The notes: generated from the sequence alone by a model not told the origin. A stretch of DNA of 64,000 nucleotides from Devosia sp. Root436 (GCF_001426345.1 NZ_LMEM01000011.1:310001-374000), one strand, 5' to 3'; counted from the stretch's first letter, positions 47,557 to 57,385 are shown. Numbers and translations are program-made.

Positions 47557-49064
47557 CAGGCCGCTCCCATCAGGGCAGAGAATTTGTGTTCGAGTTCTTG
47601 GACGGCGGCGGCCTCGCCATCGCCATGCCGCCGCATCAGCGCCGCAAAATCGGCCGCCTTGTCGCGGTAGCCGGCAATCGAGGCAGCAAGCGGCGCCGGC
47701 GCCGGACCGCCGAGACGGTCGCGCACCGCCACGAAATGCTCGGGCGATACCAATTCGGCGAAGAGCGCTGCATCTATGGTGGTCTGGCGGCCGGTTGCCT
47801 GTTGGAAAGCCGCGCGGAATGGCACAAAGCCATCGACCGGCAGATCGCCGTCCATGGCCACCACGGCCCTGGCCACCGCCGCTGCGATCTCGTGGCCCTC
47901 GCGGAACGACAGTCCTTCGCGCCGCACCAGGCTGTCGGCCAGTTCGGTAATGGTGATGCAGGACCGGCGGATATTGTTGGCCACCCGCGCCGGATCGATG
48001 CGGATCTGCGCCACTACCGCGGCCAGCAGGTCGAGCACCCGATAGGCGCTTTCGAAAGCCTCGTAGCCCATTGCCTGGGTTTCGCCTTCGCTGTCATTCA
48101 TGTCGGTGAAGGGCGTGTTGTGCATCACGTCCAGCATGGCCCGCGCCCGGCCGAACGTCTGGCTGGCCAGCAGGCGGAGATGTTCGATCGGCACCGGATT
48201 GCGCTTTTGCGGCATGATCGACGATATCTGCACCAGGGCGTTGGGCACATAGACCTGCCCCACCTCGAAGCTGGTCCAGAACTGCAAATCCTGGATTGGC
48301 CGGCCGAGATGGAGAAACAGCAACTCAATAGCGCCATAGGTGGATGTCACATAATCCACCGCCGCGATGCAGCTATAGGAGTTCTGCAGCGGCGCCGCAA
48401 AGCCTAGCAGCCGGGCGATGCGGGCGCGATCTATCGGAAATCCCGACGTGGTGATCGCCGCGGCGCCCATTGGCGACAGGTCGACGATGGCGCGCGCCTC
48501 GAACAGACGCTCGATATCGCGGCCCAGCACTTCGATGACGGCTGCCAGATAGTGGCCGAAAGTTGTCGGCTGCGCCGGCTGGCCGTGCGTATAGGCCACG
48601 ATCAGCGTCGCCTTTTCCCGCTCCGCGGCTGCGATCAGTGCATCGTAAAGCGCGATGGCCTTGCCCAGCAGCAGGTCGAGCCGCGTTTTCAGGCCCAGCT
48701 TGAACAGGGTGTGATCGATATCGTTGCGCGAGCGCGCGGTATGCAGCCGCCCGCCCAGATCCGGACCCAGCCGCGCCTTGAGTTCCTTTTCGATGAGAAA
48801 GAAGAAATCCTCGACCTCGCCGGTATAGACCAGCTTGGCCGGATCGACTTCAGCATCGATGGCCTGCAGCGCCCTGGCGATCTTGCCGGCCGATGCGGCA
48901 TCGACAATGCCCGTCTCGGCCAGCATCACCAGATGCGCCCGGTCGATGGCGCGAAAGCCGGCGACATGGTGAGCCTTTGCCCCATCGAAGAGCGGGCGCA
49001 ACACCGTGTCCTTGTAGACCGGATCGGGAAAGGTGCTGCTGTCGCTCGAACGCGGATCGGTCAT
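47556..49064 (-). CDS. Argininosuccinate-lyase-like enzyme of unknown substrate
   Basis: A 502-residue fumarase/aspartase-superfamily lyase. It has [10 protein letters not shown], the catalytic His region [11 protein letters not shown], and the loop [10 protein letters not shown] with the catalytic Ser. It closely resembles ArgH but is longer than the usual 460-480 residues and sits inside a sugar ABC operon without any other arginine gene. Family members release fumarate from N-succinyl compounds; EDDS lyase is a catabolic relative. A true argH by location is unlikely. Confidence 0.82.
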   Translation of the reverse strand: MTDPRSSDSSTFPDPVYKDTVLRPLFDGAKAHHVAGFRAIDRAHLVMLAETGIVDAASAGKIARALQAIDAEVDPAKLVYTGEVEDFFFLIEKELKARLGPDLGGRLHTARSRNDIDHTLFKLGLKTRLDLLLGKAIALYDALIAAAEREKATLIVAYTHGQPAQPTTFGHYLAAVIEVLGRDIERLFEARAIVDLSPMGAAAITTSGFPIDRARIARLLGFAAPLQNSYSCIAAVDYVTSTYGAIELLFLHLGRPIQDLQFWTSFEVGQVYVPNALVQISSIMPQKRNPVPIEHLRLLASQTFGRARAMLDVMHNTPFTDMNDSEGETQAMGYEAFESAYRVLDLLAAVVAQIRIDPARVANNIRRSCITITELADSLVRREGLSFREGHEIAAAVARAVVAMDGDLPVDGFVPFRAAFQQATGRQTTIDAALFAELVSPEHFVAVRDRLGGPAPAPLAASIAGYRDKAADFAALMRRHGDGEAAAVQELEHKFSALMGAA

Positions 49065-49067
49065 GGT

Positions 49068-49925
49068 CTAGCCCTTCAGCCCGGCCAGCATCACGCCGCG
49101 CACGATAAAGCGTTGCAACACCAGGAACACGATCAAAGTCGGGATCGTCGCCAGCGCCGCCCCGGTCATGATCATCTCCCAGCGCGTATCCTGCGCATCC
49201 GAAAAGCTCGATAGCCCTACCGGCAGCGTATAAAGCTCGCGGCTGGTGGTGACGATCAGCGGCCAGAAAAACGCCGTCCAGTTGCCCAGGAAGGTGAAGA
49301 TCGCCAGCGCCGACAAGGCCGGCGCCACCAAAGGCATCGCCACCTTCCACCAGATCTGGAATTCGTTGAGCCCGTCGATCCGCGCGGCTTCGAGAAAATC
49401 GTCCGGCACGGTTTCGAAGAACTGCTTCATGAGGAAGGTGCCAAAGGCCGTCATCATGCCCGGGAACATGATGCCCCAATAGCTGTCGAGCCAATGCAGC
49501 TGCGCGCTCATCAGATACCACGGGATCACCAGCATTTCGGTGGGGATCATCAGCGTCGACAGGATCGCGAGGAAAATGAAGTAGCGGCCGCGGAACTCGA
49601 ACTTGGCCAGCGTGTAGCCCACCATGGAATCGAAGAACAGATTGGAGAGCGTCACGGTGATGGCGATGAAGCTGGAATTGAGGAACCAGCGCATGAAATT
49701 GCCATCCGACAGCACCTTGACGTAATTGTCGAAGCTCGGCGCCGCCGGGATCAGCCGCAGGTCATAGACCTGGCTGGCCGTTTTGAGCGAGGTCGAGAAC
49801 ATGTAGAGAATGGGCGTGATCATCAACAGCCCGCCCAGCAGCAGCACGGTCCAGATCAGGATTTGGCCGGGCCGGATGCGACCGAATTTCAGGGGCTGAC
49901 CGGCGTCGGGTGCAATGGCGGTCAT
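49068..49925 (-). CDS. Sugar ABC transporter permease (MalG type)
   Basis: A 285-residue CUT1 permease, six helices, EAA loop LEAARIDGLNEFQIWWKVAMP. Starts one base after the upstream permease stop. Ends 3 bases before the lyase ATG. Confidence 0.92.
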   Translation of the reverse strand: MTAIAPDAGQPLKFGRIRPGQILIWTVLLLGGLLMITPILYMFSTSLKTASQVYDLRLIPAAPSFDNYVKVLSDGNFMRWFLNSSFIAITVTLSNLFFDSMVGYTLAKFEFRGRYFIFLAILSTLMIPTEMLVIPWYLMSAQLHWLDSYWGIMFPGMMTAFGTFLMKQFFETVPDDFLEAARIDGLNEFQIWWKVAMPLVAPALSALAIFTFLGNWTAFFWPLIVTTSRELYTLPVGLSSFSDAQDTRWEMIMTGAALATIPTLIVFLVLQRFIVRGVMLAGLKG

Positions 49926-49926
49926 C

Positions 49927-50859
49927 TCAGCGGCTCCTCAACACCCAGAGTTGCAGCAAGGACACGATCAGCAGGATGGTGAACAGCACCACCGTCTGTG
50001 CCGCGGCATAGCCCATGTCGAAGGACGAGAACGCCGTCTGGTAGATCATCAGCACGATCGGCTTGGTCGAGCCCAGCGGCCCGCCCGGATCGTTGCTGGT
50101 CATGTTGTAGACCTGGTCGAAAATGCGCAGGAACCCGATCGAGGAGAAGACGACCAGAAATACCGTGGTCGGCTTGAGCAGCGGCAGCGTGATCTTACGC
50201 AGGATCGCCCCCTCGCCCAGCCCGTCGATGCGCGCAGCTTCATAAAAGGTCTGCGGAATGGCGCGGAGCCCGGCCAGGAAAATGATCACCTGGAACCCGA
50301 GCCCGGCCCAGATCGCCGTGACCATGATGGCCGGCAGTGCCTGTGTCGTCGACTTGAGGAAGGTCTGCTGCGGAATGCCGAATTGCGCCAGGAAGCCGTT
50401 GATCAGCCCGATGGGCACCGGCTGGTAAATCCAGCGCCATACCCAGGCCAACGCAGCGGCCGTGGTCAGGAATGGCAGGAAATACAGCGCCCGGATAAAG
50501 CCGTGCATGAAGCGGACGCGGTCGAGATAATAGGCAACGGCGAAGGCCACCACCAGGCTCACCGGCGCGCCGATGATGAGATAGGTGAAGGTGTTGCGGA
50601 ATACCTTCCAGAATGCCGGATCGTGGATCAGCTTGTCGTAGTTTTCGAAACCCACGAACTGGGCCGGCTTGAGAATGTCCCAGTCGGTGAATGAAATCCA
50701 GAACGCCTGGAAGGTCGGATAGAACCGAATCCAGCCGTAGAAAATGATTGGCAGGGCGAGAAACGCCCAAGCCCAGATGACGCGTTTGGTGCGGATCGGG
50801 AACCGGTCCCAGACGCGGCCCTTGGGGGCCGCGTCGCCGATGGTTGCGCCGTGCGTCAC
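49927..50859 (-). CDS. Sugar ABC transporter permease (MalF type)
   Basis: A 310-residue CUT1 permease, six helices, EAA loop YEAARIDGLGEGAILRKITLP. Downstream of the SBP gene by 8 bases. Partner of the 49068 permease. Confidence 0.92.
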   Translation of the reverse strand: MTHGATIGDAAPKGRVWDRFPIRTKRVIWAWAFLALPIIFYGWIRFYPTFQAFWISFTDWDILKPAQFVGFENYDKLIHDPAFWKVFRNTFTYLIIGAPVSLVVAFAVAYYLDRVRFMHGFIRALYFLPFLTTAAALAWVWRWIYQPVPIGLINGFLAQFGIPQQTFLKSTTQALPAIMVTAIWAGLGFQVIIFLAGLRAIPQTFYEAARIDGLGEGAILRKITLPLLKPTTVFLVVFSSIGFLRIFDQVYNMTSNDPGGPLGSTKPIVLMIYQTAFSSFDMGYAAAQTVVLFTILLIVSLLQLWVLRSR

Positions 50860-50867
50860 GATGCCGG

Positions 50868-52121
50868 TTACTTCGTCGCGTCGTCGATGATGGCCTGCTC
50901 GGCGGCTGCCGCTTCAGCCACGGAATCGGCGGGAGACTGGCCTTCGAGCAGCACGCGGTTTGCCATGTCGATGGCGACCTGACGCTGGCCGGCTTCGTCG
51001 ACGAACTGGGTCGTCTGCGCATAATCCAGCGCCTTGAGGAAGGGCGCCAGGACCGGGTCGGCAAGGTTGGTATCGGTCAGGGCCGCGGCCTTGCGGGCCG
51101 GCAATTCGCCGACGACCTCGAGCCAGATCTGCATGGCCTCGGGCGAAGAGACATAGGCCAGGAACTTCTCGGCGGCGGCGAGTTCTTCGCCCTGTGCCGA
51201 GGAACCGATGCCATTGGCAAAGTAGCTGGCATAGTTGGACCGCAGGCCATCGGCATTGGCCGGCAGTTCGGTCACGCCCCATTCGAACTGATCGATGGTC
51301 CGGAACGAACCGAGCCGGAACGTGCCGTCGATGGTCATCGCCGCCATGCCGCCGCGGAACGCGGCCTGCCCTTCATCCATGAAGCCAGCCTGGCCCACCT
51401 TCTGCTCAGTCTGCAGGTCGGTGTAGAATTTCAGCGCCTCGGTGCCACCTTTCTCGCCATAGGTCACCGTGCGGTAGTCATCGCTATAAGGCACGCCGCC
51501 GAACTGGCGCGTCAGGACTTCGCGCCACCACTGGTGATCCTGCCCGGCCATGTCGAGCGTGATGCCTTCGGAAATCAGATTGCCGGCATCGTCATGCTTG
51601 GCGGTCGCCACGGCAGCGGCAACCAGCTCATCCAGCGTCTGGGGCGGATTGGCGGGGTCCAGCCCGGCTTCCTCGAACAGCTTCTTGTTGTAGAACAGCG
51701 CCAGCGAGCGCACCGCGGTTGGCAGGCCGTAATAGTCGTCGCCACGCTTCATCGCCGTCACGATCGGGAAGAAATCGGCTTCGATCTGGTCATGGGGGAA
51801 TGCGGTGGTCGACAAGGGCTGCAGCACGCCGCCGCTCTGGAACTTGTCGAGCCAGCCGTAGAAGAGCTGCAGCACGTCCGGCCCCTGCCCGGCTGCCTTG
51901 GCCGCGATCACCCGTGTCTGGTAATCGTCATAGGGGAAGGTCGTCTGCTTGACCGTGATGTCGGGATTGGCCGCCTCGAAATTGGCGATCAACTGATCCA
52001 TCGCCGTGACGCGGGTGTCATAGGCATATTGCCAGTATTCAATTTCCACTGCCTGGGCAGCGCCCAGCGTTAGCAGACTGATCCCGGCCGCAAGGCCGGC
52101 GAGCATGAACCGATTGCGCAT
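50868..52121 (-). CDS. Sugar ABC transporter substrate-binding protein (CUT1)
   Basis: A 417-residue SBP family 1 protein with signal peptide cut after GAAQA. The ATG at 52121 has a perfect GGAGGTAACG ahead. YYGLPTAVRSLALFYNKKLFE is the family block. First gene of the lyase/PfkB operon and divergent from ROK. Ligand: unknown, possibly an N-acetylated sugar conjugate given the PIG-L gene opposite. Confidence 0.92.
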   Translation of the reverse strand: MRNRFMLAGLAAGISLLTLGAAQAVEIEYWQYAYDTRVTAMDQLIANFEAANPDITVKQTTFPYDDYQTRVIAAKAAGQGPDVLQLFYGWLDKFQSGGVLQPLSTTAFPHDQIEADFFPIVTAMKRGDDYYGLPTAVRSLALFYNKKLFEEAGLDPANPPQTLDELVAAAVATAKHDDAGNLISEGITLDMAGQDHQWWREVLTRQFGGVPYSDDYRTVTYGEKGGTEALKFYTDLQTEQKVGQAGFMDEGQAAFRGGMAAMTIDGTFRLGSFRTIDQFEWGVTELPANADGLRSNYASYFANGIGSSAQGEELAAAEKFLAYVSSPEAMQIWLEVVGELPARKAAALTDTNLADPVLAPFLKALDYAQTTQFVDEAGQRQVAIDMANRVLLEGQSPADSVAEAAAAEQAIIDDATK

Positions 52122-52252
52122 CGTTACCTCCTTATGGTCCGCCACGCGACATTTCTGCCGGCGTATGAACGGACAAACTCCCTGTTTCGAGACCAGCCAT
52201 GGCCACGCCTCAAGCCTGGTAGCTCATCTGGCGCGGCCAAACTTGTCAATAC

Positions 52253-52272
52253 AATAATCTACTTGAGTTATT
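52253..52272. promoter_or_regulatory. Candidate ROK operator between SBP and ROK genes
   Basis: AATAA and TTATT arms around a 10-base centre. A TTGTCA-17-AGTTAT promoter-like pair for the ROK gene overlaps it. The outer arms resemble those at 17906, near the other ROK gene. Confidence 0.35.
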
Positions 52273-52297
52273 CTGACGCGAGAAATAGCCTTCCACC

Positions 52298-53542
52298 ATG
52301 GAGCGGGATTTAAGCAAACGCGAAAGATCGGGAGCGCGCGGCAGCCTCGCCATCGGCAGCAATCCAGAGCGCAACCGGCTGCATAACCGGCGTGTCGTGC
52401 TCGACGTGGTGCGCAGCCAGGGCCATCTCGGACGCACCGAAATTGCCCGCCGCGCCCATCTGACGCCGCAGGCGGTGACCAATATCGTCGATGAACTGGT
52501 GGCGGAAAACCTGCTCATCCAGCTCGGTCGGCTACGTTCGGGCCGCGGCCAGCCGCCGATCCAGTTCGCCGTAAATCCCGACGGCCCGATGACCGCCGGC
52601 ATTGAAATCGCCGCCGACCATATCGGCGCCGTCCTGCTCGATCTCAGCGGAAGGGTGCGAGCCCAGTCGGTGCGGCCGGTTGCCGATACCAGCCCCGCCG
52701 GAATTCTTGCCGACCTGCGCGACGCCGTGGACGCCTTGCGTCAGTCGGTGCCGGGCATCGCGGTCAACCTGCTCGGCGTCGGCGTGGTGATGCCCGGCCC
52801 CTTCGAAATCGAGGGGATGAGTTCGGTCGGTCCTGCGACCCTGCCCGGCTGGGACGGGCTGGATGCCAGGGCGCTCGCCTCCGAAGCCATCGGCGAGCCG
52901 GTCGAGATCGAAAACGACGCCACCGCCGCCGCCGTGGGCGAACGGCTTTATGGCGCCGGCCGGGATTTTGCCAATTTCGGCTTCGTCTATTTCGGCGTCG
53001 GGCTGGGATTGGGCATTATCCAGGAGGGCCGCCCCTTGCGCGGCGCCTTTGGCAATGCCGGCGAAATCGGCCACTTCGTCGTCACCCCGCGCAACCGCCC
53101 GGCGCTTTATGGCCCCGATGGCGCGCTGGAGAATTTCGCCTCGCTCTATGCCCTGCGCGAAAAGCTGGCTGCCGCCGGCATCGCCGCGACGGACGTGGCG
53201 GACCTGCAGATGCTGCATGATGCCGACAATCCGGTGCTGCTCGATTGGATCGCCGAGGCTGCCGACTATCTGGCGCCGACGGTCGCGGCGCTGGAGAACC
53301 TGCTTGATCCGCAAACCATCATCTTTGGCGGCGCGCTGCCCGACTCAGTGATCGACGCAATCATCGCGTCGCTCGATCCCATGCCGGTCTCGGTCGCCAC
53401 GCGCCGCGTGCGCACCGCACCGCGCGTCATTCGCGGCCAGACCGGGCAATTGACCGCGGCGCTGGGCGCTGCTGCATTGCCCATGCTCGAAACCGTGACC
53501 CCCCGGCTGCATCTCGCACCCGGCCTGCCGACCACGCCTTAA
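52298..53542 (+). CDS. ROK-family transcriptional regulator
   Basis: A 414-residue protein with winged helix (LGRTEIARRAHLTPQAVTNIVDELV, about residues 45-70) and ROK domain (IENDATAAAVGE, GEIGHF). The zinc motif that normally follows GEIGH is missing; the segment reads GPDGALENF. It is divergent from the SBP gene and followed within 9 bases by the PIG-L gene. Probably senses the sugar of this pathway and controls both directions. Confidence 0.88.
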   Translation: MERDLSKRERSGARGSLAIGSNPERNRLHNRRVVLDVVRSQGHLGRTEIARRAHLTPQAVTNIVDELVAENLLIQLGRLRSGRGQPPIQFAVNPDGPMTAGIEIAADHIGAVLLDLSGRVRAQSVRPVADTSPAGILADLRDAVDALRQSVPGIAVNLLGVGVVMPGPFEIEGMSSVGPATLPGWDGLDARALASEAIGEPVEIENDATAAAVGERLYGAGRDFANFGFVYFGVGLGLGIIQEGRPLRGAFGNAGEIGHFVVTPRNRPALYGPDGALENFASLYALREKLAAAGIAATDVADLQMLHDADNPVLLDWIAEAADYLAPTVAALENLLDPQTIIFGGALPDSVIDAIIASLDPMPVSVATRRVRTAPRVIRGQTGQLTAALGAAALPMLETVTPRLHLAPGLPTTP

Positions 53543-53551
53543 GGACAGACC

Positions 53552-55906
53552 ATGTTGACCGCCCGCGAGCGCCTTGCCCGCCAGAAATCGCGTCCCCTGC
53601 TGATCGAACTGCACCGGGCGCTCAGCCGGCTGACCTCGACGCTGACGGTGATGAATACCGGCGCGCATCCCGACGACGAACAATCGGGCATGCTGGCGGC
53701 CATGCGCTTCGCCTTTGGCATGCATGTCATCGTCGCCTGCTCGACGCGGGGCGAAGGCGGCCAGAATGGCCTCGGGCCCGAACGCGGCGGCGCGCTGGGG
53801 GTCCTCCGCACCCGCGAGATGGAAGAAGCCGCACGCACGCTGGACGCCGATATCGTCTGGCTCGGTCATGGCCCCGACGATCCGGTGCACGATTTCGGCT
53901 TTTCCAAGAACGGCGCCGATACGCTGGCGCGCTGGGGCCGGGACCGTATCATCGAACGCCTGGTTATCGCCTATCGCCGTGACCGGCCCGATATCGTCAT
54001 TCCAACCTTCCTCGACGTGCCGGGCCAGCATGGTCACCATCGCGCCATGACCGAAGCTGCCGAAGCCGCCATCGTTCTGGCCGCCGACCCCAGCTATCTG
54101 ACGCCCGGCCTCACCCCCTGGTCGGTCGGCAAATATTATCTGCCGGCCTGGCCGGGCGGCGGGGACACCTATGACGACGAGGTGCCCCCGCCCAATGCCA
54201 GTGTGCGCGTCGTGGCGCCTGGTGTCGACATGCCCACCGGCGCGGCATTCAGCGAGATCGGGGAATGGTCGCGCGCTTTTCACGCCAGCCAGGGCATGGG
54301 CCGCTGGAAAGTCACGCCAACGACCGAATGGCCGCTGCATCTCAAGCTCGGCCCTGCCGGTACCGAGACCGATATCCGCCAGAACCTGCCCGCGACGCTG
54401 GGCGAACTTGCCGATGGCCAGAGCGGGCCCGCGGCCATCGCGCTCCGCGCCGCACAGGCCGGCATCGACGCGGCGGTCGCAGCCTTCCCCGATAGAGCGG
54501 CCATCACCGATGCCCTCATTGCCGCCGCGACCGCGCTTGATGGCGTTTCCGACCTTGAGGACATCCACGCCCACCGCATCCGGCGCAAACTGAACGAGAT
54601 CGATGCCGCCCTGCTGCTGGCCGCCGGCATTGCGCCGATCGCCTGGGCCGAGCCCAACCGGGTGGCGCCGGGTGAAAAGTCAACGCTCAGCATCGCCACC
54701 GGGGCGCATGCCGTTTCGGCTACGCCGATAGCCCGTGGCCCGCTGCATGTCGGGTCGGCGGCGCCCGCCGATGGCGTCATGCACTATCCCATCGCCGTCA
54801 GTTCCGAGGCGCCGCTGAGCAGCCTCTATCCGCCGGGATTTTCCAGCCTGGGTGGCAATGGCGAATTGAGCGTGGCCCTGGAGACCACGATCGGCGGCCG
54901 CGTGGTTCGCGCGACGATCGAACTGGAGGAGCCGTTTTCAATTGGCCCGGCGCAGTCGGTGCAATTGCTGCCCGAAGCGGTCATCCTGCCATCGGGCGAA
55001 CCCAGCCGGCCATTGCCGATCGCCATTCGTTCTCAATCGTCGATCGCCAATGCCACCCTGATTGTTCCGACCGGATGGGGTGCGGTCCGCAGCGAGACCG
55101 GGGTTACCGTCAGCCCACCGTCGAAGCTGCCCAATGGGCTTTATCGCCTGCCCCTGATGGCCGACAGGCGCCTGGCCTACCGCCAAACCCCGATCGACTA
55201 TCCCCATATCGGCCGCAGCCAGTTCCTGACGCCGCAGGCGCTCAATGTGCTGGCGCTCGATCTGCAGCGCCCCGCCGATACGCGCATCGGCTATGTCGGC
55301 GGCGGCAGCGATCGCGTCGGGTACTGGCTGGGCGCCATGGGGTTCGACACCACCGACCTCGATGCCGACGCCCTGGCCGGCGACCTGTCCGGATACACCA
55401 CCATCGTTGTCGGCACCTTCGCCTTTGGCGTCCGCCCCGACCTGGCCGCCGCCATCGGCAAGCTGCGCGCATGGGTCGAGGCCGGCGGTCATCTGCTTAC
55501 GCTTTATCACCGCCCCTCCGATGGCTGGGCGCCCGACGCTACGCCGCCGCGCCGCGTGGTGATCGGCAGCCCCTCGCTACGCTGGCGCGTCACCAATCCG
55601 GAGGCGCCGGTCACCATCCTCGCGCCCAAGCACAAACTATTGACCAGACCCAATAAAATCGGCCCTGACGATTGGGCCGGCTGGGACAAGGAGCGCGGCC
55701 TTTACTTCGCGGCCGATTGGGACGCGGCCTACGAACCGCTGCTGTCGCTGCACGATGCGGGTGAAAAACCGCTAAGGGGTGCGTTGATTTCGGCGCCGGT
55801 CGGCAAGGGCCGCCATACCCATACGGGGCTGGTGCTGCATCATCAGCTCGACCATCTGGTTCCCGGCGCATTCCGGTTGATGGCCAACCTGGTGCAGCCG
55901 GCATAA
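53552..55906 (+). CDS. Large PIG-L family deacetylase
   Basis: A 784-residue protein. N-terminal PIG-L/LmbE zinc hydrolase with AHPDDE at residues 38-43 and HGHH near residue 160; the middle (about 350-530) is beta-rich and Ig-like; the C-terminal 220 residues have an alpha/beta fold reminiscent of class I GATase-like domains (RIGYVGGGSDRVGY, TIVVGTFAF). The family removes N-acetyl groups from GlcNAc conjugates, as in MshB and BshB. No signal peptide, so cytoplasmic. Cotranscribed with ROK. Confidence 0.87.
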   Translation: MLTARERLARQKSRPLLIELHRALSRLTSTLTVMNTGAHPDDEQSGMLAAMRFAFGMHVIVACSTRGEGGQNGLGPERGGALGVLRTREMEEAARTLDADIVWLGHGPDDPVHDFGFSKNGADTLARWGRDRIIERLVIAYRRDRPDIVIPTFLDVPGQHGHHRAMTEAAEAAIVLAADPSYLTPGLTPWSVGKYYLPAWPGGGDTYDDEVPPPNASVRVVAPGVDMPTGAAFSEIGEWSRAFHASQGMGRWKVTPTTEWPLHLKLGPAGTETDIRQNLPATLGELADGQSGPAAIALRAAQAGIDAAVAAFPDRAAITDALIAAATALDGVSDLEDIHAHRIRRKLNEIDAALLLAAGIAPIAWAEPNRVAPGEKSTLSIATGAHAVSATPIARGPLHVGSAAPADGVMHYPIAVSSEAPLSSLYPPGFSSLGGNGELSVALETTIGGRVVRATIELEEPFSIGPAQSVQLLPEAVILPSGEPSRPLPIAIRSQSSIANATLIVPTGWGAVRSETGVTVSPPSKLPNGLYRLPLMADRRLAYRQTPIDYPHIGRSQFLTPQALNVLALDLQRPADTRIGYVGGGSDRVGYWLGAMGFDTTDLDADALAGDLSGYTTIVVGTFAFGVRPDLAAAIGKLRAWVEAGGHLLTLYHRPSDGWAPDATPPRRVVIGSPSLRWRVTNPEAPVTILAPKHKLLTRPNKIGPDDWAGWDKERGLYFAADWDAAYEPLLSLHDAGEKPLRGALISAPVGKGRHTHTGLVLHHQLDHLVPGAFRLMANLVQPA

Positions 55907-55931
55907 TTTCCGATATATTTCAAGGAATTAA

Positions 55932-56021
55932 TGGCGGAGAGAAAGGGATTCGAACCCTTGAGACGGTTACCCGCCTACACACTTTCCAGGCGTGCGCCTT
56001 CGACCACTCGGCCATCTCTCC
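55932..56021 (-). tRNA. tRNA-Ser (anticodon GGA)
   Basis: Minus-strand gene of 90 bases including an encoded 3' CCA. Acceptor GGAGAGA pairs with TCTCTCC, discriminator G; T-arm GGGTTCGAATCCC; long variable arm typical of serine; anticodon loop CTGGAAA gives GGA, reading UCC/UCU. No integrase or attachment-site duplication is seen beside it. Confidence 0.95.
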
Positions 56022-56088
56022 GCATCGCCTTATCCCCGGGCTGGAAACGCCGGAGGGGCCGGCTGGGTGGCCGACGCGAGCGAGGCGC

Positions 56089-56116
56089 AATATACTTATC
56101 AACGCCTTGGGCGCAA
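56089..56116 (-). promoter_or_regulatory. Candidate promoter of tRNA-Ser
   Basis: On the minus strand TTGCGC, a 16-base spacer, then TATATT, about 68 bases before the tRNA. The -35 is weak, the -10 good. Little else AT-rich lies in this gap. Confidence 0.4.
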
Positions 56117-56259
56117 GGGATCACGACACCGGGATGACGATTGTTTTTGCGCGGAAGCATTCCCACCTTGTGAGCGGGCCGCCCGACATGGCACAAAGAA
56201 ATTGTGCACGGGGCGGAACGGGTAGGCCAGCCTCAACTTATCCCCGGTAAGCACAGGGA

Positions 56260-56589
56260 ATGTTGATGCGGCTCGTCTTACGAATTACAGGCACCTGGCT
56301 GATCGGCCTGGCGCTGGTTTTGCTTGTTATCGATGGCACCAAATCGCTGGGCGCCAATGGCCTGGTCTACACCAGCCTGGCGGATCTGTGGACGCAGATC
56401 CATCCGCCCAGCCTCGCGGCGGTCGCGGCGTTCTTCGAGAGCCGGTTCTTTGCCGACCTGCTCGATGCGGCGCTCAAGGCGGTGCTGGACTATCCGGCCT
56501 TTGCCGTATTCGGCGTGCCGGGAATCGTGCTGGCGCTGCTGGGGCGCAAGCCGCGCCGCGAGCGCTATCTGCGCGCCGACCAGATTTGA
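56260..56589 (+). CDS. Small membrane protein of unknown function
   Basis: A 109-residue protein with an N-terminal membrane helix (about residues 8-25) and a second hydrophobic stretch near residues 78-95, ending in a basic tail RKPRRERYLRADQ. An ATG two codons in is an alternative start. I do not recognise a functional family. Upstream of msrA by about 57 bases and possibly cotranscribed. Confidence 0.7.
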   Translation: MLMRLVLRITGTWLIGLALVLLVIDGTKSLGANGLVYTSLADLWTQIHPPSLAAVAAFFESRFFADLLDAALKAVLDYPAFAVFGVPGIVLALLGRKPRRERYLRADQI

Positions 56590-56646
56590 CGGCGCCTGTA
56601 ACCAGGGCGGCCGATGCTGCGAATGACGCAGTGAAAGGAGACAGAC

Positions 56647-57306
56647 ATGTTCTTCAAATCCAAGCCCACCACCATCCCCGACGCCAGCGAGGCCCTGCCG
56701 GGCCGCGCCACGGAAATGCCTGTGGTGGCTGAACATTTCGTCAATGGCGCGGCACTGAAAGGCCCCTATCCAGCCGGCGCCGAAACCATCTATTTCGGGC
56801 TTGGCTGCTTCTGGGGCGCCGAACGGCTGTTCTGGCAATTGCCGGGTGTGATCGTCACCGCCGTCGGCTATCAGGGCGGCTCGACGCCCAATCCCAGCTA
56901 TGAGGAAGTCTGCTCGGGCCGCACCGGCCATACCGAGGCGGTCAAGGTGGTCTATGACCCGAACACGGTCAGCCTCGACACGCTGCTGAGGACATTCTGG
57001 GAAGAGCATGACCCGACCCAGGGCATGCGGCAGGGCAATGACGTGGGCACACAATATCGCTCGGCCATCTATACGACGACGCCCGAACAGGCGGCAGTGG
57101 TCGAAAAGAGCCGTGCGGCCTATCAGGCGGCACTGAACAGCCGGGGCCTGGGGGCCATCACCACCGAGATATCCCCGGCCAGGGACTTTTTCTACGCCGA
57201 GACTTATCACCAGCAATACCTGGCCAAAAATCCCAATGGCTATTGCGGATTGCAGGGCACCGGCGTCTCTTGCCCCATCGGGCTGGGCGTCGCCGCAGCC
57301 GAGTGA
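56647..57306 (+). CDS. msrA: Peptide methionine sulfoxide reductase MsrA
   Basis: A 219-residue enzyme with the catalytic Cys54 in GCFWGAE, and GTQYRSAIY and the resolving cysteines near the C-terminus ([12 protein letters not shown]). It reduces methionine-S-sulfoxide in proteins using thioredoxin. The N-terminal extension and length match the long bacterial MsrA class. GAAAGGAGA precedes the ATG. A terminator follows directly. Confidence 0.95.
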   Translation: MFFKSKPTTIPDASEALPGRATEMPVVAEHFVNGAALKGPYPAGAETIYFGLGCFWGAERLFWQLPGVIVTAVGYQGGSTPNPSYEEVCSGRTGHTEAVKVVYDPNTVSLDTLLRTFWEEHDPTQGMRQGNDVGTQYRSAIYTTTPEQAAVVEKSRAAYQAALNSRGLGAITTEISPARDFFYAETYHQQYLAKNPNGYCGLQGTGVSCPIGLGVAAAE

Positions 57307-57312
57307 AAACAG

Positions 57313-57348
57313 GGCCGATCCGGTTCACCGGGTCGGCCTTATTGTTAG
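57313..57348 (+). terminator. Intrinsic terminator of msrA
   Basis: Eleven-bp stem GGCCGATCCGG/CCGGGTCGGCC with one G-T wobble and TTCA loop, followed by TTATTGTT. It begins 7 bases after the msrA stop. Confidence 0.8.
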
Positions 57349-57385
57349 CAGACTGTCAGCATTGAGCGTCACCTACCCCAAGATA

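Noticed and set aside
47556..49064. Housekeeping argH
   Set aside because: It lies inside a sugar transporter operon with overlaps on both sides and is longer than usual ArgH, so I call it ArgH-like only.
55932..56021. Integration site of a genomic island at tRNA-Ser
   Set aside because: No integrase, direct repeat of the tRNA end or composition shift is seen on either side.
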